DNA of 42,404 nt from Paraburkholderia panacisoli (GCF_008369935.1 NZ_VTUZ01000063.1:1-42404); one strand, 5' to 3'; counted from the stretch's first letter, positions 32,126 through 40,553 are shown. Translations and numbers: made by a program. The notes: generated by a model from the sequence alone, not told the origin.

Positions 32126-33648
32126 TTGGCGCCCCCGACCGGTTCGACCTTGGTCAACTGGTATCCGTCACCCGACTGCGTGAAGACAAAATGAACAGTC
32201 TGGCCAGGCTTCACGTCCGGAAACGCTGTCGGCGACGGTTTGCTGAATGACATCGTCATCGCGCCCCAGCCCAGAGCAGGAACGGGTTGATGTGAAAACG
32301 TGATGTCTCCCGCCGTTATCTCTTCGACCTTACCTGTGGTGTCGTAGGTCTGCGGTGCTGCTGCGGCAGGTGCTGGAGCAGGCGCGCTCGCACCGGTCGG
32401 TGCGGTTGCTTCGAGCTTCGGCAGAACGGATTTCAGGCTCGCTTCCGAGTCAATCAGGAACTGGCCGGATGCGACGACCTGCTGGCCTTCGATCAGGCCG
32501 TTGGTCACCTCGGTATCGTCGCCGGCATCGTTGCCAACGGTGACCGAGACAGGTTGTAACCTGCCGTCTGAATTCCTGACGATGACCACCGACCGCTTAC
32601 CCGTCGTGATGACGGCTTCCGACGGAACCAGCAACCGCGATATCTTTTTTGCGGCGCCGACGCGCGCCCGCATCAACATCCCCGGCGTCAACCTGAAGTC
32701 CGCGTTATCGATTTCGAGGCGAGCCTGAAGCGTACGGCTACTCGTGCTGATGCCTGGCAGGATTTCACGGATGTGTCCCGTGAAATGTTGCGCAGGGTCA
32801 CCGGCAAACACGGCGTCCACGCTCATGCCCGGTCGGACCTGAAGCGCCAGCGCTTCAGGCACCTCCACCACGAGCCACAGCCTGTCGAGCCCGGAGACTT
32901 TCGCAAGCGTCTGACCGGGCGACACCATCGCGCCATCACGCACATTCAGTTCGGTCAGCACGCCGGTTTCCGGTGCGGATAGCGTGATGTGTGTCTGCGC
33001 CTTGCCGGTGCGGTCGAGACTTGCAATCACGCCGTCCGGAATGGACATCGCCCGCATGCGCGCACGTGACGCCGCAAGCATGCCGTCATCCATGCCGCCA
33101 CGTTTCAGCGCCAGATACTCTTCCTGCGGCGCAAGCCAATCTGGAACGAAGAGCGACGCAATCGGAGCGCCTTTTGCGACGCGTTGCATCGGGGCGCTTG
33201 CGTAAAGATGGTCAATGTAGCCGGTCACCCGCGACTGGACGACGTCAGCTTTCGACTCATCGAACTGCGTCGTACCTACCGCGTCGAATCCTTCTGTTGT
33301 TTCCTGCCGGCGCGCCGCCGCGTAGCGAATGCCCAGGTTCTGCTGAAGGCCCGGGTCAATCTTGATGCCGTTGGCGCCCCCTTCGTCGGCATAGACCGGC
33401 TCTAACTGCATATTCATGAAAGGCGACTTGCCCGGCTTGTCGAAATGCTGGTTCGGCACCATCGGGTCGTGCCAGTACAGTACCTTCCGGCCAGTCTTCG
33501 GGTCGGTTTTGTCGCTGGAGGGAGTTGTCGCAACAGCGCTCTCGCCGCCCATCGTTGAACGATGCGTGCCGGCGACATAGCCGGCACCCAGCAATGCCAC
33601 TGCGGCAAACACCATCAGGGCCGCGCGTGCCAGTTGTCTCTTCTGCAT
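32122..33648 (-). CDS. cusB: CusB membrane-fusion protein with fused CusF domain
   Basis: A 508-residue adaptor. ATG 33648 is chosen: AAGGAG lies six bases before it; the frame also begins at GTG 33663. An N-terminal membrane anchor (ARAALMVFAAVALLGAGYVA) is followed by a heavy-metal-binding segment (LYWHDPMVPNQHFDKPGKSP then MNMQLEPVYA). The lipoyl/barrel/membrane-proximal body follows (GVLTELNVRDGAMVSPGQTL). A flexible Ala/Pro/Thr linker and a second domain, GKVEEITAGDITFSHQPVPA then LGWGAMTMSFSKPSPTAF, is CusF-like. It joins CusA to CusC and can bind metal at both ends. Confidence 0.93.
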   Translation of the reverse strand: MQKRQLARAALMVFAAVALLGAGYVAGTHRSTMGGESAVATTPSSDKTDPKTGRKVLYWHDPMVPNQHFDKPGKSPFMNMQLEPVYADEGGANGIKIDPGLQQNLGIRYAAARRQETTEGFDAVGTTQFDESKADVVQSRVTGYIDHLYASAPMQRVAKGAPIASLFVPDWLAPQEEYLALKRGGMDDGMLAASRARMRAMSIPDGVIASLDRTGKAQTHITLSAPETGVLTELNVRDGAMVSPGQTLAKVSGLDRLWLVVEVPEALALQVRPGMSVDAVFAGDPAQHFTGHIREILPGISTSSRTLQARLEIDNADFRLTPGMLMRARVGAAKKISRLLVPSEAVITTGKRSVVIVRNSDGRLQPVSVTVGNDAGDDTEVTNGLIEGQQVVASGQFLIDSEASLKSVLPKLEATAPTGASAPAPAPAAAAPQTYDTTGKVEEITAGDITFSHQPVPALGWGAMTMSFSKPSPTAFPDVKPGQTVHFVFTQSGDGYQLTKVEPVGGAK

Positions 33649-33659
33649 GTTGTTCTCCT

Positions 33660-34967
33660 TCACTGACTGACGGGCGTCGAAGCGGACATCGAGGCGGGCA
33701 CGACCTGGTATTCCAGTTGCGCCCAGGTTTGCGACACGTCGCGCTGCAGGTCGAGCACCTGAAGTTCGGCGTCGAGCTGCGCACGCCTGGCAGCGAAGGT
33801 ATCGGCCAGCGAGCCAGTGCCTGCCCTGTATGCGGCAGCCGCCAGTTGCACGCGCTGGTCCGCAGCCGGAAGCAGGGAGTGGGTGAGATGGGTAATGCGC
33901 TCGCGACCGCTCGCGAGCGTGGCTGACTGCGTACGGATATCCGCTTCGACCTGACGCTGCGCGTCCTCGTACATCAGTCGCGCCTTGGTGCCCAGTTCAG
34001 CTTTTTCCGCCGCATCCCGATCCTGATAGTTCTTTCGATGGATGGGCAGCGGGATGCTGACGCCAACCGAGACCATGTTCGAGAACCCGCCTCCGCGCTG
34101 CTGGTAGGCGACCTCCCACGTCCAGTTGGGACTGCGGTTACTGCTCGCAACGGCGGTATCGGCATCGGCGACGGCGATGTCCCGGGATGCTGCGACGAGC
34201 ACCGGCTGCACCTCACGCAGTTCCTCGGGCGGCAGTGACGATACATAGGACTGTGGCGCCGGCGGCTCGCCCGTCACATCAGAAACGGGCGTTGCCGTCC
34301 AGCGGGACAGACCTATGAGCGCGGTCTGCCACGTCTGCCGGGCCTTGAGCAACTGATCCTGGGTTTGCGCGAGCATCGCCTGGGCCTGCGTAACATCGGC
34401 GGCAGTCGCTTTCGCTCCGCGATAAGACGCTTTCGTCGCGTCCAGTTCATGGGTCATGTGGTCAACGAGTTCCTGCTGCAGCGAAACGGCCTTCTTTGCA
34501 TAGACCGCGTTCAGCCACGCTGTGGCCGTTTGCTGGCGGGTGTTCACAAGCTGGCCGAGGTAGCCAGCCCGCTCTCGGTCCACTACATCGTTCGCCAATG
34601 CGGACCGGAGTCGGCGCTTGTCGCCCGACACCCATTCCTGCTCGATGCCGATACGGCGCATGGTCATGAAGTCCTGGCCGATGGTGAACCGTTGCGGTCC
34701 GTTCACAGGCAGGTTATCAACACCGGCTTTGAGCATCGGGTCGGGCAACTGTCCTGCGCGGACGGAGGCTTCTGAGCTGGCGCGCACTGATGCCTGCGCA
34801 GCCCCCATGGCGGCGGAGCGGTCGGTAGCGGACTGGAGCGCCGCATCAAGCGTGACGGGTGCTTCCTGAGCGTGCGCAGCGACGCTCGCGAGAATCAGCG
34901 CGGCAAAAAGCGAGCGCGCGCGCAGTGGTGCACGCCGGCATGACGGCGTGCAAATAGTTAAAGGCAT
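33660..34967 (-). CDS. cusC: TolC-family outer-membrane channel CusC
   Basis: A 435-residue outer-membrane efflux protein. Signal peptide to about residue 34 (ending AAHA); no lipobox Cys is evident. The body is TolC-type with two repeats: FTIGQDFMTMRRIGIEQEWV in the first beta/coil part and the second coiled helix with KARLMYEDAQRQVEADIRTQ. It forms the exit duct of the Cus system. Its stop lies at 33660-33662, 11 bases before the cusB start on the coding strand; a four-gene operon is clear. Confidence 0.9.
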   Translation of the reverse strand: MPLTICTPSCRRAPLRARSLFAALILASVAAHAQEAPVTLDAALQSATDRSAAMGAAQASVRASSEASVRAGQLPDPMLKAGVDNLPVNGPQRFTIGQDFMTMRRIGIEQEWVSGDKRRLRSALANDVVDRERAGYLGQLVNTRQQTATAWLNAVYAKKAVSLQQELVDHMTHELDATKASYRGAKATAADVTQAQAMLAQTQDQLLKARQTWQTALIGLSRWTATPVSDVTGEPPAPQSYVSSLPPEELREVQPVLVAASRDIAVADADTAVASSNRSPNWTWEVAYQQRGGGFSNMVSVGVSIPLPIHRKNYQDRDAAEKAELGTKARLMYEDAQRQVEADIRTQSATLASGRERITHLTHSLLPAADQRVQLAAAAYRAGTGSLADTFAARRAQLDAELQVLDLQRDVSQTWAQLEYQVVPASMSASTPVSQ

Positions 34968-35059
34968 GTTCTAACCCCAACGGCGGACTCCCACAGGGAA
35001 TCCACGTCCTGGACGCAGGACGACCTCACCGCAGATGCGGTGAACCTGTCAGAAAGGGA

Positions 35060-35422
35060 TTAGATGGCGCGAGGAGGTCGCCAGAGTCCGGCCGGTTCGC
35101 GGACGGTGAGCGACAGTGCGTAGTGGAATACGACGGGGCTGGACAGCCCGGCGGGACGGGTTACTTCGATAGTGGAAACCGGGTGATACAGACTACCAAG
35201 CTGGCATTGCGCCGTTGCCTTGCAAAAGAAGCCTTTGACTTTTTCCGGTTGCGAAGATTTCATGGTCTCGCATCCGGGCATCTCCGAAGACATCGCACTA
35301 CTATCGTCGTAGCCCATGTCCATCTGCATCGGACATTCTCCTGTCAAGCCGCTGGCCGCCAGCCCACTGATGGGAAGCGCAGCGCAGAGCAACAGGAGGA
35401 GCAATGTCCGGAGAACTTTCAT
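35060..35422 (-). CDS. Small Cys/Met-rich secreted protein leading the cus operon
   Basis: A 120-residue exported protein from ATG 35422, which follows a GGAG-like stretch. Signal peptide (LRTLLLLLLCAALPISGLAA) and a mature part with GECPMQMDMGYDDSS, MSSEMPGCETM and FFCKATAQCQLG: five Cys and a run of Met, suitable for soft-metal binding. The C-terminal half is basic and hydrophobic (FHYALSLTVREPAGLW). Such proteins head Cus/Czc operons in Burkholderiaceae, of unknown role. It is the first gene after the MerR-type operator. Confidence 0.72.
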   Translation of the reverse strand: MKVLRTLLLLLLCAALPISGLAASGLTGECPMQMDMGYDDSSAMSSEMPGCETMKSSQPEKVKGFFCKATAQCQLGSLYHPVSTIEVTRPAGLSSPVVFHYALSLTVREPAGLWRPPRAI

Positions 35423-35502
35423 GGCCAGGATTATAGCGGAGCCATTTATCCATGTTCCAGGCAATTTATTGCCTCTTTGCGCCTGAGCGACTTCCGCTAC
35501 TT

Positions 35503-35525
35503 GACCTTCCCACAGTGGAAAGGTC
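35503..35525 (-). promoter_or_regulatory. MerR/CueR-type dyad for the cus operon
   Basis: A near-perfect 23-base palindrome with arms GACCTTYCCAC and GTGGRAAGGTC around a single A/T. CueR/HmrR operators have this ACCTTCC...GGAAGGT form in a -35/-10 spacer of 19 bases. Reading leftward, TGGACC and AAGTAG flank a 19-base spacer, so transcription would start near 35490 and read the cus genes. The regulator gene itself is not in the window. Confidence 0.75.
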
Positions 35526-35670
35526 CATGCAAAAAACTCTTCCGTACCGCGGAGGCGTCACTTGAATTTGAGCGCTTAACATTTTACTGTGCGTGCCCTT
35601 AGGATGGCGGCGCCCAACTACAGAGCAAATCTCCGAGAAATTCGGCGCTTGGCGACTTAACGACAATCGG

Positions 35671-35850
35671 TCACGTTGCAGATTGAGCGGGTTGAGCCTC
35701 GACTGTGATATGCGACAAACCTTTGAAGCGTTCGAGCACGGCGTGATAGAAGCGCGAGTCGCGCTGCGCCTCATTGGTCGCGACCGACACCGCTGCGCTC
35801 ATGTGACCCGGACCAACCCGCCAAACATGCAGATCGATACATGCGCGCCC
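35671..35850 (-). pseudogene. Cation-diffusion-facilitator (CDF) C-terminal fragment
   Basis: Only the last 60 or so residues remain: IDLHVWRVGPGHMSAAVSVA, then the segment RDSRFYHAVLERFKGLSHIT and VEAQPAQSAT stop. The 'DLHVWRVGPGH' block is the CDF (DmeF/CzcD type) cytoplasmic-domain signature. Upstream the frame is broken by a stop within a few codons, and a neighbouring frame has MRAR, so an indel is likely. It lies just upstream of the cus operator and shows that a CDF transporter was once next to it. Confidence 0.75.
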
Positions 35851-36682
35851 TCATCCCCAGAGCCACCGCCGAGGTCGCACGCTGATGGAGTCTCAAAGCT
35901 ATGAGGGCTACAGCGTATGGGGGCTATTCTCCAGCAGGAAGACATCCTGCAGCGGAGCGTTAAGCGGCTAGCGGGACCATCAGGATGCGCGGGAAGCTGA
36001 TTCAAGCATCAGGAGTTCTCAGTTACTTCGAGACACTGAAGAAGAAGCCCAACACGCAGGACTCGGTTGGGCTCGCGCGTGGGTCGATACACATGGGTAA
36101 AAAAAGCTACGAGGTTAGCCAACTCGCACTCGACTGCCACGAAGGCGCTCTCTCGTCTTCGCTCAATTCATGAAGCGCCCTTTTTTGGGAGCATCTGCAA
36201 GATGCTCCTGTTCTTTCAAAAAAAGAGCCCCATCCATTGAATGGCTCGAATGTCTAAAGATGGCATTCGATGATACGTAGCGAACTATGTTTTAACTTTT
36301 TGTGGCGCAGAATATAGATGCACGCATCGAGTGCCCCAGTTAAATCTTGGGCGCCGGCTCGCAGGCCCAAAAGGTCACGGATGACACGTAACCCTTATAT
36401 GTCTGCGGCTTCATGCGGGAGCCGCCACAGCGACCGATGAAAAAATCCAGGTGTTGCACACAAAAGCATCACCTGTTGTATGTATGCCAAAGACGAACGC
36501 GCCCGACACAAAAGTGGCCGCCGTTATTGAGCTACCCGGATATGGCGACGCGGTCTGCGCGGGCTCGGCTGCAACACCGGCATCCTGCAGCACTTCAAGG
36601 TAGATGATGAACACCCGATTTGGGTGTGCGTCGAATCCCGTCCGCGAGCATTCAGTCGCTATCGGGCGCAGCCATCGGTGAA
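35851..36682. other. Gap with one hairpin and no visible gene
   Basis: About 830 bases with only short frames (35985-36173, 36411-36614) that are not protein-like and lack start signals. A strong hairpin lies at 36188-36208. The region is AT-rich compared with the rest. Confidence 0.4.
36182..36215. terminator. Candidate hairpin terminator
   Basis: Perfect nine-base stem GGAGCATCT / AGATGCTCC (36188-36196 and 36200-36208) with a three-base loop. CTTTTTT stands before it, so on the minus strand an A-run follows it, and TGTTCTTTC follows on the plus strand. It may act on either strand. Confidence 0.5.
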
Positions 36683-36964
36683 TTAGTCGTCATCGTCGCC
36701 ATGATGATGGCGTTCCCATCCACGGTGGCGACCGTGGTCATGCCACCTGCGCTCGTCGTAATCCCCTTCATAGCGGTAACCGTAGCCGTAGACCGGGGCT
36801 GGCGCGTAGACCACCGGCGGTGCGTCGTACACGACTGGGGGTGGTGCGACATAGACGGGACCGGGCGCCCCCAGATAAACTCCAATGTCAGCGTGGGCGA
36901 GAGCCACGCTGGATGCGCACGCAGCGGAAAGGCCCACTGCCAGAAAAAGGGTAGCGTGTTTCAT
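36683..36964 (-). CDS. Secreted Pro/Tyr/Val-rich protein (GPVYV family), copy 2
   Basis: A 93-residue protein from ATG 36964 with AGGAG six bases before it. Signal peptide (ATLFLAVGLSAACASSVALA), then HADIGVYLGAPGPVYVAPPP, VVYDAPPVVYAP, then YGYGYRYEGDYDERRW and a His/Asp/Arg tail ending HHGDDDD. It is a clear paralogue of copy 1 at 13470-13748 (same order of signal, DVxVxLG-PGPVYVAPPPVVY and tail). Function is unknown; the acidic/His tail may bind metal. Confidence 0.75.
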   Translation of the reverse strand: MKHATLFLAVGLSAACASSVALAHADIGVYLGAPGPVYVAPPPVVYDAPPVVYAPAPVYGYGYRYEGDYDERRWHDHGRHRGWERHHHGDDDD

Positions 36965-37114
36965 GGAGTTCTCCTGTCCTGCTCGTTTCTGGCGGGTGCC
37001 AAACAATGGCGGACGACGCGGATTTTAGGGGGGGCGCGCGGAAGCAGGTGCGGCGGAAATGCCAAAACTGTAACCGGCTGTATCACGCTGTGATACTGCC
37101 GGTTCCGACCATGC

Positions 37115-37807
37115 CTACGACGCGTTCAGGGAGTCGCCCGAGACACGGACACGTTCTCCGACCTGAACCTGAGGCTGTGTCGTATAGGTGAAATTCCGGT
37201 TGCTGCCGTCCTGCATTCTGACCTGCACCTGGTAGGTAGTAGACTTGCGCACCGCATGCTCGATGCCATTGCCCGCAAGCCCGCCACCGACCGCGCCAGC
37301 AATCGTTGCCAGAACGCGACCGCGTCCTCCACCGACCTGATTTCCCAACAGCCCGCCAGCGACAGCGCCGCCTACGGCTCCGAGCCCCGTCGTCGGCTCG
37401 GGTTCCTGGACTACGTTGACGGCGACAACTTCCCCGGCATTCGGGTCAAATGCTACTGGCCTTGGCGCGGGTTGAGCCTGACTTTGATAGGTATCGTTGT
37501 TCGCATACCTCGGAGCCTGCTCAACCGGAGCGCTACGGTGGTGATGGACGCGCGGCTGGGCTGGCGCCTCCTGCGTCGCACGTTGTTCGACGTACGATTG
37601 CGGCGATGTGACCGGCGCGCTGGCGACCGGGGCGGCGGCCGCAACAGCTTGCGTCGGAGGCGCCGTAACAGCTCGTGAAGTGGGCAGTATTCCGGTCATC
37701 GCCGCGATGCCGGTCGCGCTGGCGAGGATAACGGCCACGGCCGCACCCGCGACCAGGGGATGGATGCGACCGCGCGGCGGCATGTTCGAGGCGACGTTCG
37801 TGTTCAT
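37115..37807 (-). CDS. Glycine-zipper 2TM-domain envelope protein, copy 2
   Basis: A 230-residue protein from ATG 37807 (GGAG six bases before). It matches copy 1 at 25515-26210 along nearly its whole length: anchor HPLVAGAAVAVILASATGIA, linker HHHRSAPVEQAPRYANN, glycine zippers GLGAVGGAVAGGLLGNQVGG and TIAGAVGGGLAGNGIEHAVR, and the end QVQVRMQDGSNRNFTYTTQ. Differences are mainly in the linker. Both copies are intact, so they are likely expressed. Confidence 0.86.
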   Translation of the reverse strand: MNTNVASNMPPRGRIHPLVAGAAVAVILASATGIAAMTGILPTSRAVTAPPTQAVAAAAPVASAPVTSPQSYVEQRATQEAPAQPRVHHHRSAPVEQAPRYANNDTYQSQAQPAPRPVAFDPNAGEVVAVNVVQEPEPTTGLGAVGGAVAGGLLGNQVGGGRGRVLATIAGAVGGGLAGNGIEHAVRKSTTYQVQVRMQDGSNRNFTYTTQPQVQVGERVRVSGDSLNAS

Positions 37808-38040
37808 TGCGAGCTCCACTGGGATGTGCCTGCAATAACGTCACAGCAGCGAAGATGGTGTACTCGCAAGCACAATGCTTTGTAAGCATTTGTACCGTCC
37901 TGGCCTCGCAACCCGACGCAATCCAGCGCGCCTGAAAGCTCGGACGTCCCCCAGAGCATGACAGTGACGATGGAAGTGCCGAGCGTCAGCTGGTTAGGCT
38001 CGAAGCCAAGGCGACGCCGGAATAAGTGCCTCCGCCCAGC

Positions 38041-38542
38041 CGTCCGGTTAAACAAGGCGGAAGAGGCGCTTGAGAAGGCACGCGATTCGAACGACTTTGC
38101 ATTGGCGATGTTCTACGAGAAAGAGTTGGCGTTCCAACTCTCGAGCCACATCGTGCACACGATTTATTGGACCAGCGTCTCGGGCAAAGGCGCCGAACCT
38201 AAAGGCGAACTGGCCAAGGCAATCGACGAGACCTTCGGTTCGTACGCCAGGTTCAAGGCCCAGCTGTTCGCGGCGACGCTAGCGCTAGAAGCGTTTGGCT
38301 GGGGCGTTCTCGGATACCATCCAACAACCGGGAAGCTGATGGTCTTGCAGTGTGAAAATCATCAGAAGCTGACCGCCTGGGGCATCCAGCCCATCCTTGT
38401 TCTCGATGTCTTCGAACACGCGTAATACCTGCGGTACCAGAACAAGCGCAATGAGTACCTCACCCAGCTCTTCACGCTGCTGAACTGGGAAAATGCTGCG
38501 CAACGGTTCAGTGCCGCACAGCCGACGCGGAGACCGACATGA
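38041..38542 (+). pseudogene. chrC: chrC remnant (5' truncated, internal UAA)
   Basis: From NKAEEALEKARDSNDFALAM to the end, this matches the ChrC at 16261 residue by residue (KELAFQLSSHIVHTIYWTS against SSHILHTIYWTT, and GWGVLGYHPTTGKLMVLQC). The N-terminal 80 residues, including the Tat signal and first metal ligand, are gone. A TAA at 38423-38425 replaces the Tyr codon after FEHA; the same frame continues YLRYQNKRNEYLTQLF to TGA 38540-38542. Another frame begins at ATG 37958 but is not homologous. It cannot make a working enzyme. Confidence 0.9.
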
Positions 38543-38679
38543 AATGGGTTACGCGTGAACGCCCGAAAATCGACCGTATAGCCTGCCCGTGGTTGATAGC
38601 CCAATTCATCGATGAGACGCCGGAGCTTCTATTCGCACCAACAGACCAGGTGGCTGTAGCCGCCGGACGTGAAGGTGCG
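38539..38679 (+). pseudogene. ChrB C-terminal-domain remnant (3' truncated)
   Basis: Starts with the same ATGA overlap as the intact copy: KWVTRERPKIDRIACPWLIA, then the part QFIDETPELLFAPTDQVAVA with AGREGAV. After about 47 residues the match to 16992-17444 ends at about 38680, where unrelated sequence begins. The gene order chrC then ChrB' is therefore duplicated, with decay at both ends. Confidence 0.88.
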
Positions 38680-38985
38680 GTACGTTCGCGAAACTGCAGG
38701 CTCAGAAAAGTCGCCAGCAGATTAACGTCGCATTGATGGACGATGGCCCTATGTACCAGGCCACTCGAATCGGGTTGTGCTCGAAGCTCGAGGACGGGCT
38801 TGTCATGAACGACCTTTACCCCTTGGCTAGGCTCGGCTCGGCCCAGACGCTGTTGGCATTGGCGTGGTCGCGACGGGTCTCGGCTACAACGCGGATGCTT
38901 TCAAGAAGGCTGGCCTTTTAGCGCCCGACTCTTGGAATGCCCTCACCGACAAAAGATTGAAGGGCAGCCGCTCAACTGGACGCTC
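38680..38985 (+). pseudogene. Polyamine-type ABC substrate-binding protein relic
   Basis: One frame gives FAKLQAQKSRQQINVALMDD and GPMYQATRIGLCSKLEDGLV then MNDLYPLARLGSA; after a frameshift near 38855, the next frame gives VGIGVVATGLGYNADAFKKA and GLLAPDSWNALTDKRLKG. This is the type of the PotD/spermidine-putrescine-binding proteins of ABC transporters ('AxxPxSWxxL'). Both ends are missing. Similar SBP genes sit beside type II haloacid dehalogenases and Lrp regulators in relatives, which fits the genes that follow. Confidence 0.7.
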
Positions 38986-39108
38986 GTGTGTTGATTTGCA
39001 CGGAATCCTGACCCACCCTGCGCTGCAATTTGAGTGAACTCCTGAGGCTGGACCGGGCGAGGTTCGGAAGTGATACGCTTGTTGGGCCTTCACTTGAAGG
39101 AGAAGGTC

Positions 39109-39249
39109 ATGCCAGCAAGAGGTTCTTATCGACGCCACAGCGGCGAATTCAAACTGAAATTGTGCTCGCTCTCCTCCTATTCGTCGTCGGATAGCAGCTT
39201 ATCGAGCGGCATCGTCTGTTTGACGAAGGGCGACCGAATGACGATGTAG
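39109..39249 (+). pseudogene. IS3-type transposase orfA 5' scrap
   Basis: ATG 39109 follows GAAGGAGAAGGTC. The visible start, PARGSYRRHSGEFKLKLC, is the N-terminus of OrfA proteins of IS3-type elements, which would continue for about 90 residues; after some 19 residues the match ends at about 39165 and the frame continues through the end of the Lrp gene antisense and stops. The element broke off here. The preceding 100 bases probably contain the left end of the element. Confidence 0.6.
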
Positions 39250-39665
39250 CTGAAATATTTCTCGATTCCGAGATTGCGGTCGACCAGCTTTTCGATGACT
39301 TCCTGGTAATGGCCGATGTTTTTGACGATGGACTTAAGGAGGTAGTCGTAGCCTCCGCTGACGAGATGGCACTCTGTAATCTCGTCAAAATCACGCAGGT
39401 TCGCTTCGAAGCGCGTGAAATCCTCGCGCCTGTGGTCGTGAAGCATGATTTCAGTGAAGACCGTGACCGTGCTGGTTAGCTTGGCCAGGTTCAGATGCGC
39501 TCCGTAGCCGGATATGATTCCTGCGGCTTCAAGACGCTTCACACGCTGCAGGCAAGGGCTTGCGGACAACCCGACGGCGCTCGCGAGATTTGCGTTCGTC
39601 GTGTTGCCGTTCTTCTGCAGTTCGGCAAGGATTTTTATATCGGTCCGGTCAAGCTTTTGTCGCAT
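39177..39665 (-). CDS. Lrp/AsnC family transcriptional regulator
   Basis: A 162-residue Lrp-type protein. The helix-turn-helix is at residues 5-60 (KLDRTDIKILAELQKNGNTT and AVGLSASPCLQRVKRLEAAG), and the ligand-binding half has VSGGYDYLLKSIVKNIGHYQ near residue 100, the family's usual place. It is only 47 bases from the dehalogenase gene in the same direction, so it may be co-transcribed. Role: probably response to an amino acid or amine in the catabolic cluster whose ABC transporter is decayed. The IS scrap abuts the 3' end but does not cut the gene. Confidence 0.9.
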   Translation of the reverse strand: MRQKLDRTDIKILAELQKNGNTTNANLASAVGLSASPCLQRVKRLEAAGIISGYGAHLNLAKLTSTVTVFTEIMLHDHRREDFTRFEANLRDFDEITECHLVSGGYDYLLKSIVKNIGHYQEVIEKLVDRNLGIEKYFSYIVIRSPFVKQTMPLDKLLSDDE

Positions 39666-39712
39666 ATCGTGCGTGTTCGAATTGGCTGTTGCGTCAATCG
39701 AAGGCTGCCGTA

Positions 39713-40438
39713 CTAAGCGCGAGCCAAGTCCTCGTGGTGTGCCTTGACCAGTTGAGCCATGCTCGTGAACTTGTAGTCAACGGATGGTTCGACAGAGTAC
39801 TTCATGTTTGCTCCGAATCCACGCTGCTCATAGCGCCGCTGAATCCAGCATGAGCGAAGCTGCATTTCACTCGCAGGTTGGTGGTCGTGATAGACGCTAT
39901 CTGCGACATGCAGTGTATCGTCCTTTGCGATGCCCATCGACGACAGCGTCGAGAACAGGTACTCGAAGTTGTTCCGCGACGGCTTGTACGAACCGACATC
40001 CTCGGCCGTCACGATTGCGTCGAAGTCGACCGCCAGCTTCGCGTTGCTCGCACTGAAGCTTCGGTTATCGACATTGGATACGACCACCAGCTTGAAATAT
40101 TTCTTGAGATATTGCAGCGTGCTCGCCGAGTCCGGAAAGGCGGGCCAATCTCCCACCGAGGCGCCATACGCGACCGCTTCGGCCCAGCTGTAACGCAGGC
40201 CCCATTCCTCCGCCAGGCGCTTGTACACAACCCGAAGGAGCTGGTCATATGGCATCGCGGGCGTCATCTTCTGTTGATACGACTCATGACGTGCATGGGC
40301 CTCAAGGATTTCATCGCGCGCTAAAGGTTCGGGCGCCCGCGAGGCAAGCTCCGACAGACCCGATGCGATCCCTGACTCCCAGTCAATCAGAGTTCCGTAG
40401 CAGTCAAATGTGAGTGCCTTGAAATCTGTCAAAGCCAC
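39713..40438 (-). CDS. Type II haloacid dehalogenase, copy 1
   Basis: A 241-residue HAD-superfamily enzyme, start GTG 40438 after GGGGGC. The nucleophile Asp12 lies in LTFDCYGTLIDWESG; motif II is VVVSNVDNRSFSASN; motif III/IV include SYKPSRNNFEYLFSTL and VADSVYHDHQPASEM. This belongs to the L-2-haloacid-dehalogenase-like family (EC 3.8.1.2 in tested members), but many act on other substrates. It has about half of its residues in common with copy 2 at 40554, which lies next to it, so tandem duplication is likely. The substrate here is unknown. Confidence 0.85.
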   Translation of the reverse strand: MALTDFKALTFDCYGTLIDWESGIASGLSELASRAPEPLARDEILEAHARHESYQQKMTPAMPYDQLLRVVYKRLAEEWGLRYSWAEAVAYGASVGDWPAFPDSASTLQYLKKYFKLVVVSNVDNRSFSASNAKLAVDFDAIVTAEDVGSYKPSRNNFEYLFSTLSSMGIAKDDTLHVADSVYHDHQPASEMQLRSCWIQRRYEQRGFGANMKYSVEPSVDYKFTSMAQLVKAHHEDLARA

Positions 40439-40553
40439 AACGCCCCCTATGTATCAGTGCCTTCATACGCCCCGTTGCGCGGCAAATGTCCCACCAGCAT
40501 CCTCAGCGCGAGGATAACCCGCGCCTCGGCGACGCTGACAAGACATCAATAAA

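Noticed and set aside
36411..36614. 67-residue minus-strand frame
   Set aside because: GTG start without ribosome-binding site, composition not clearly protein-like; left as part of a gap.
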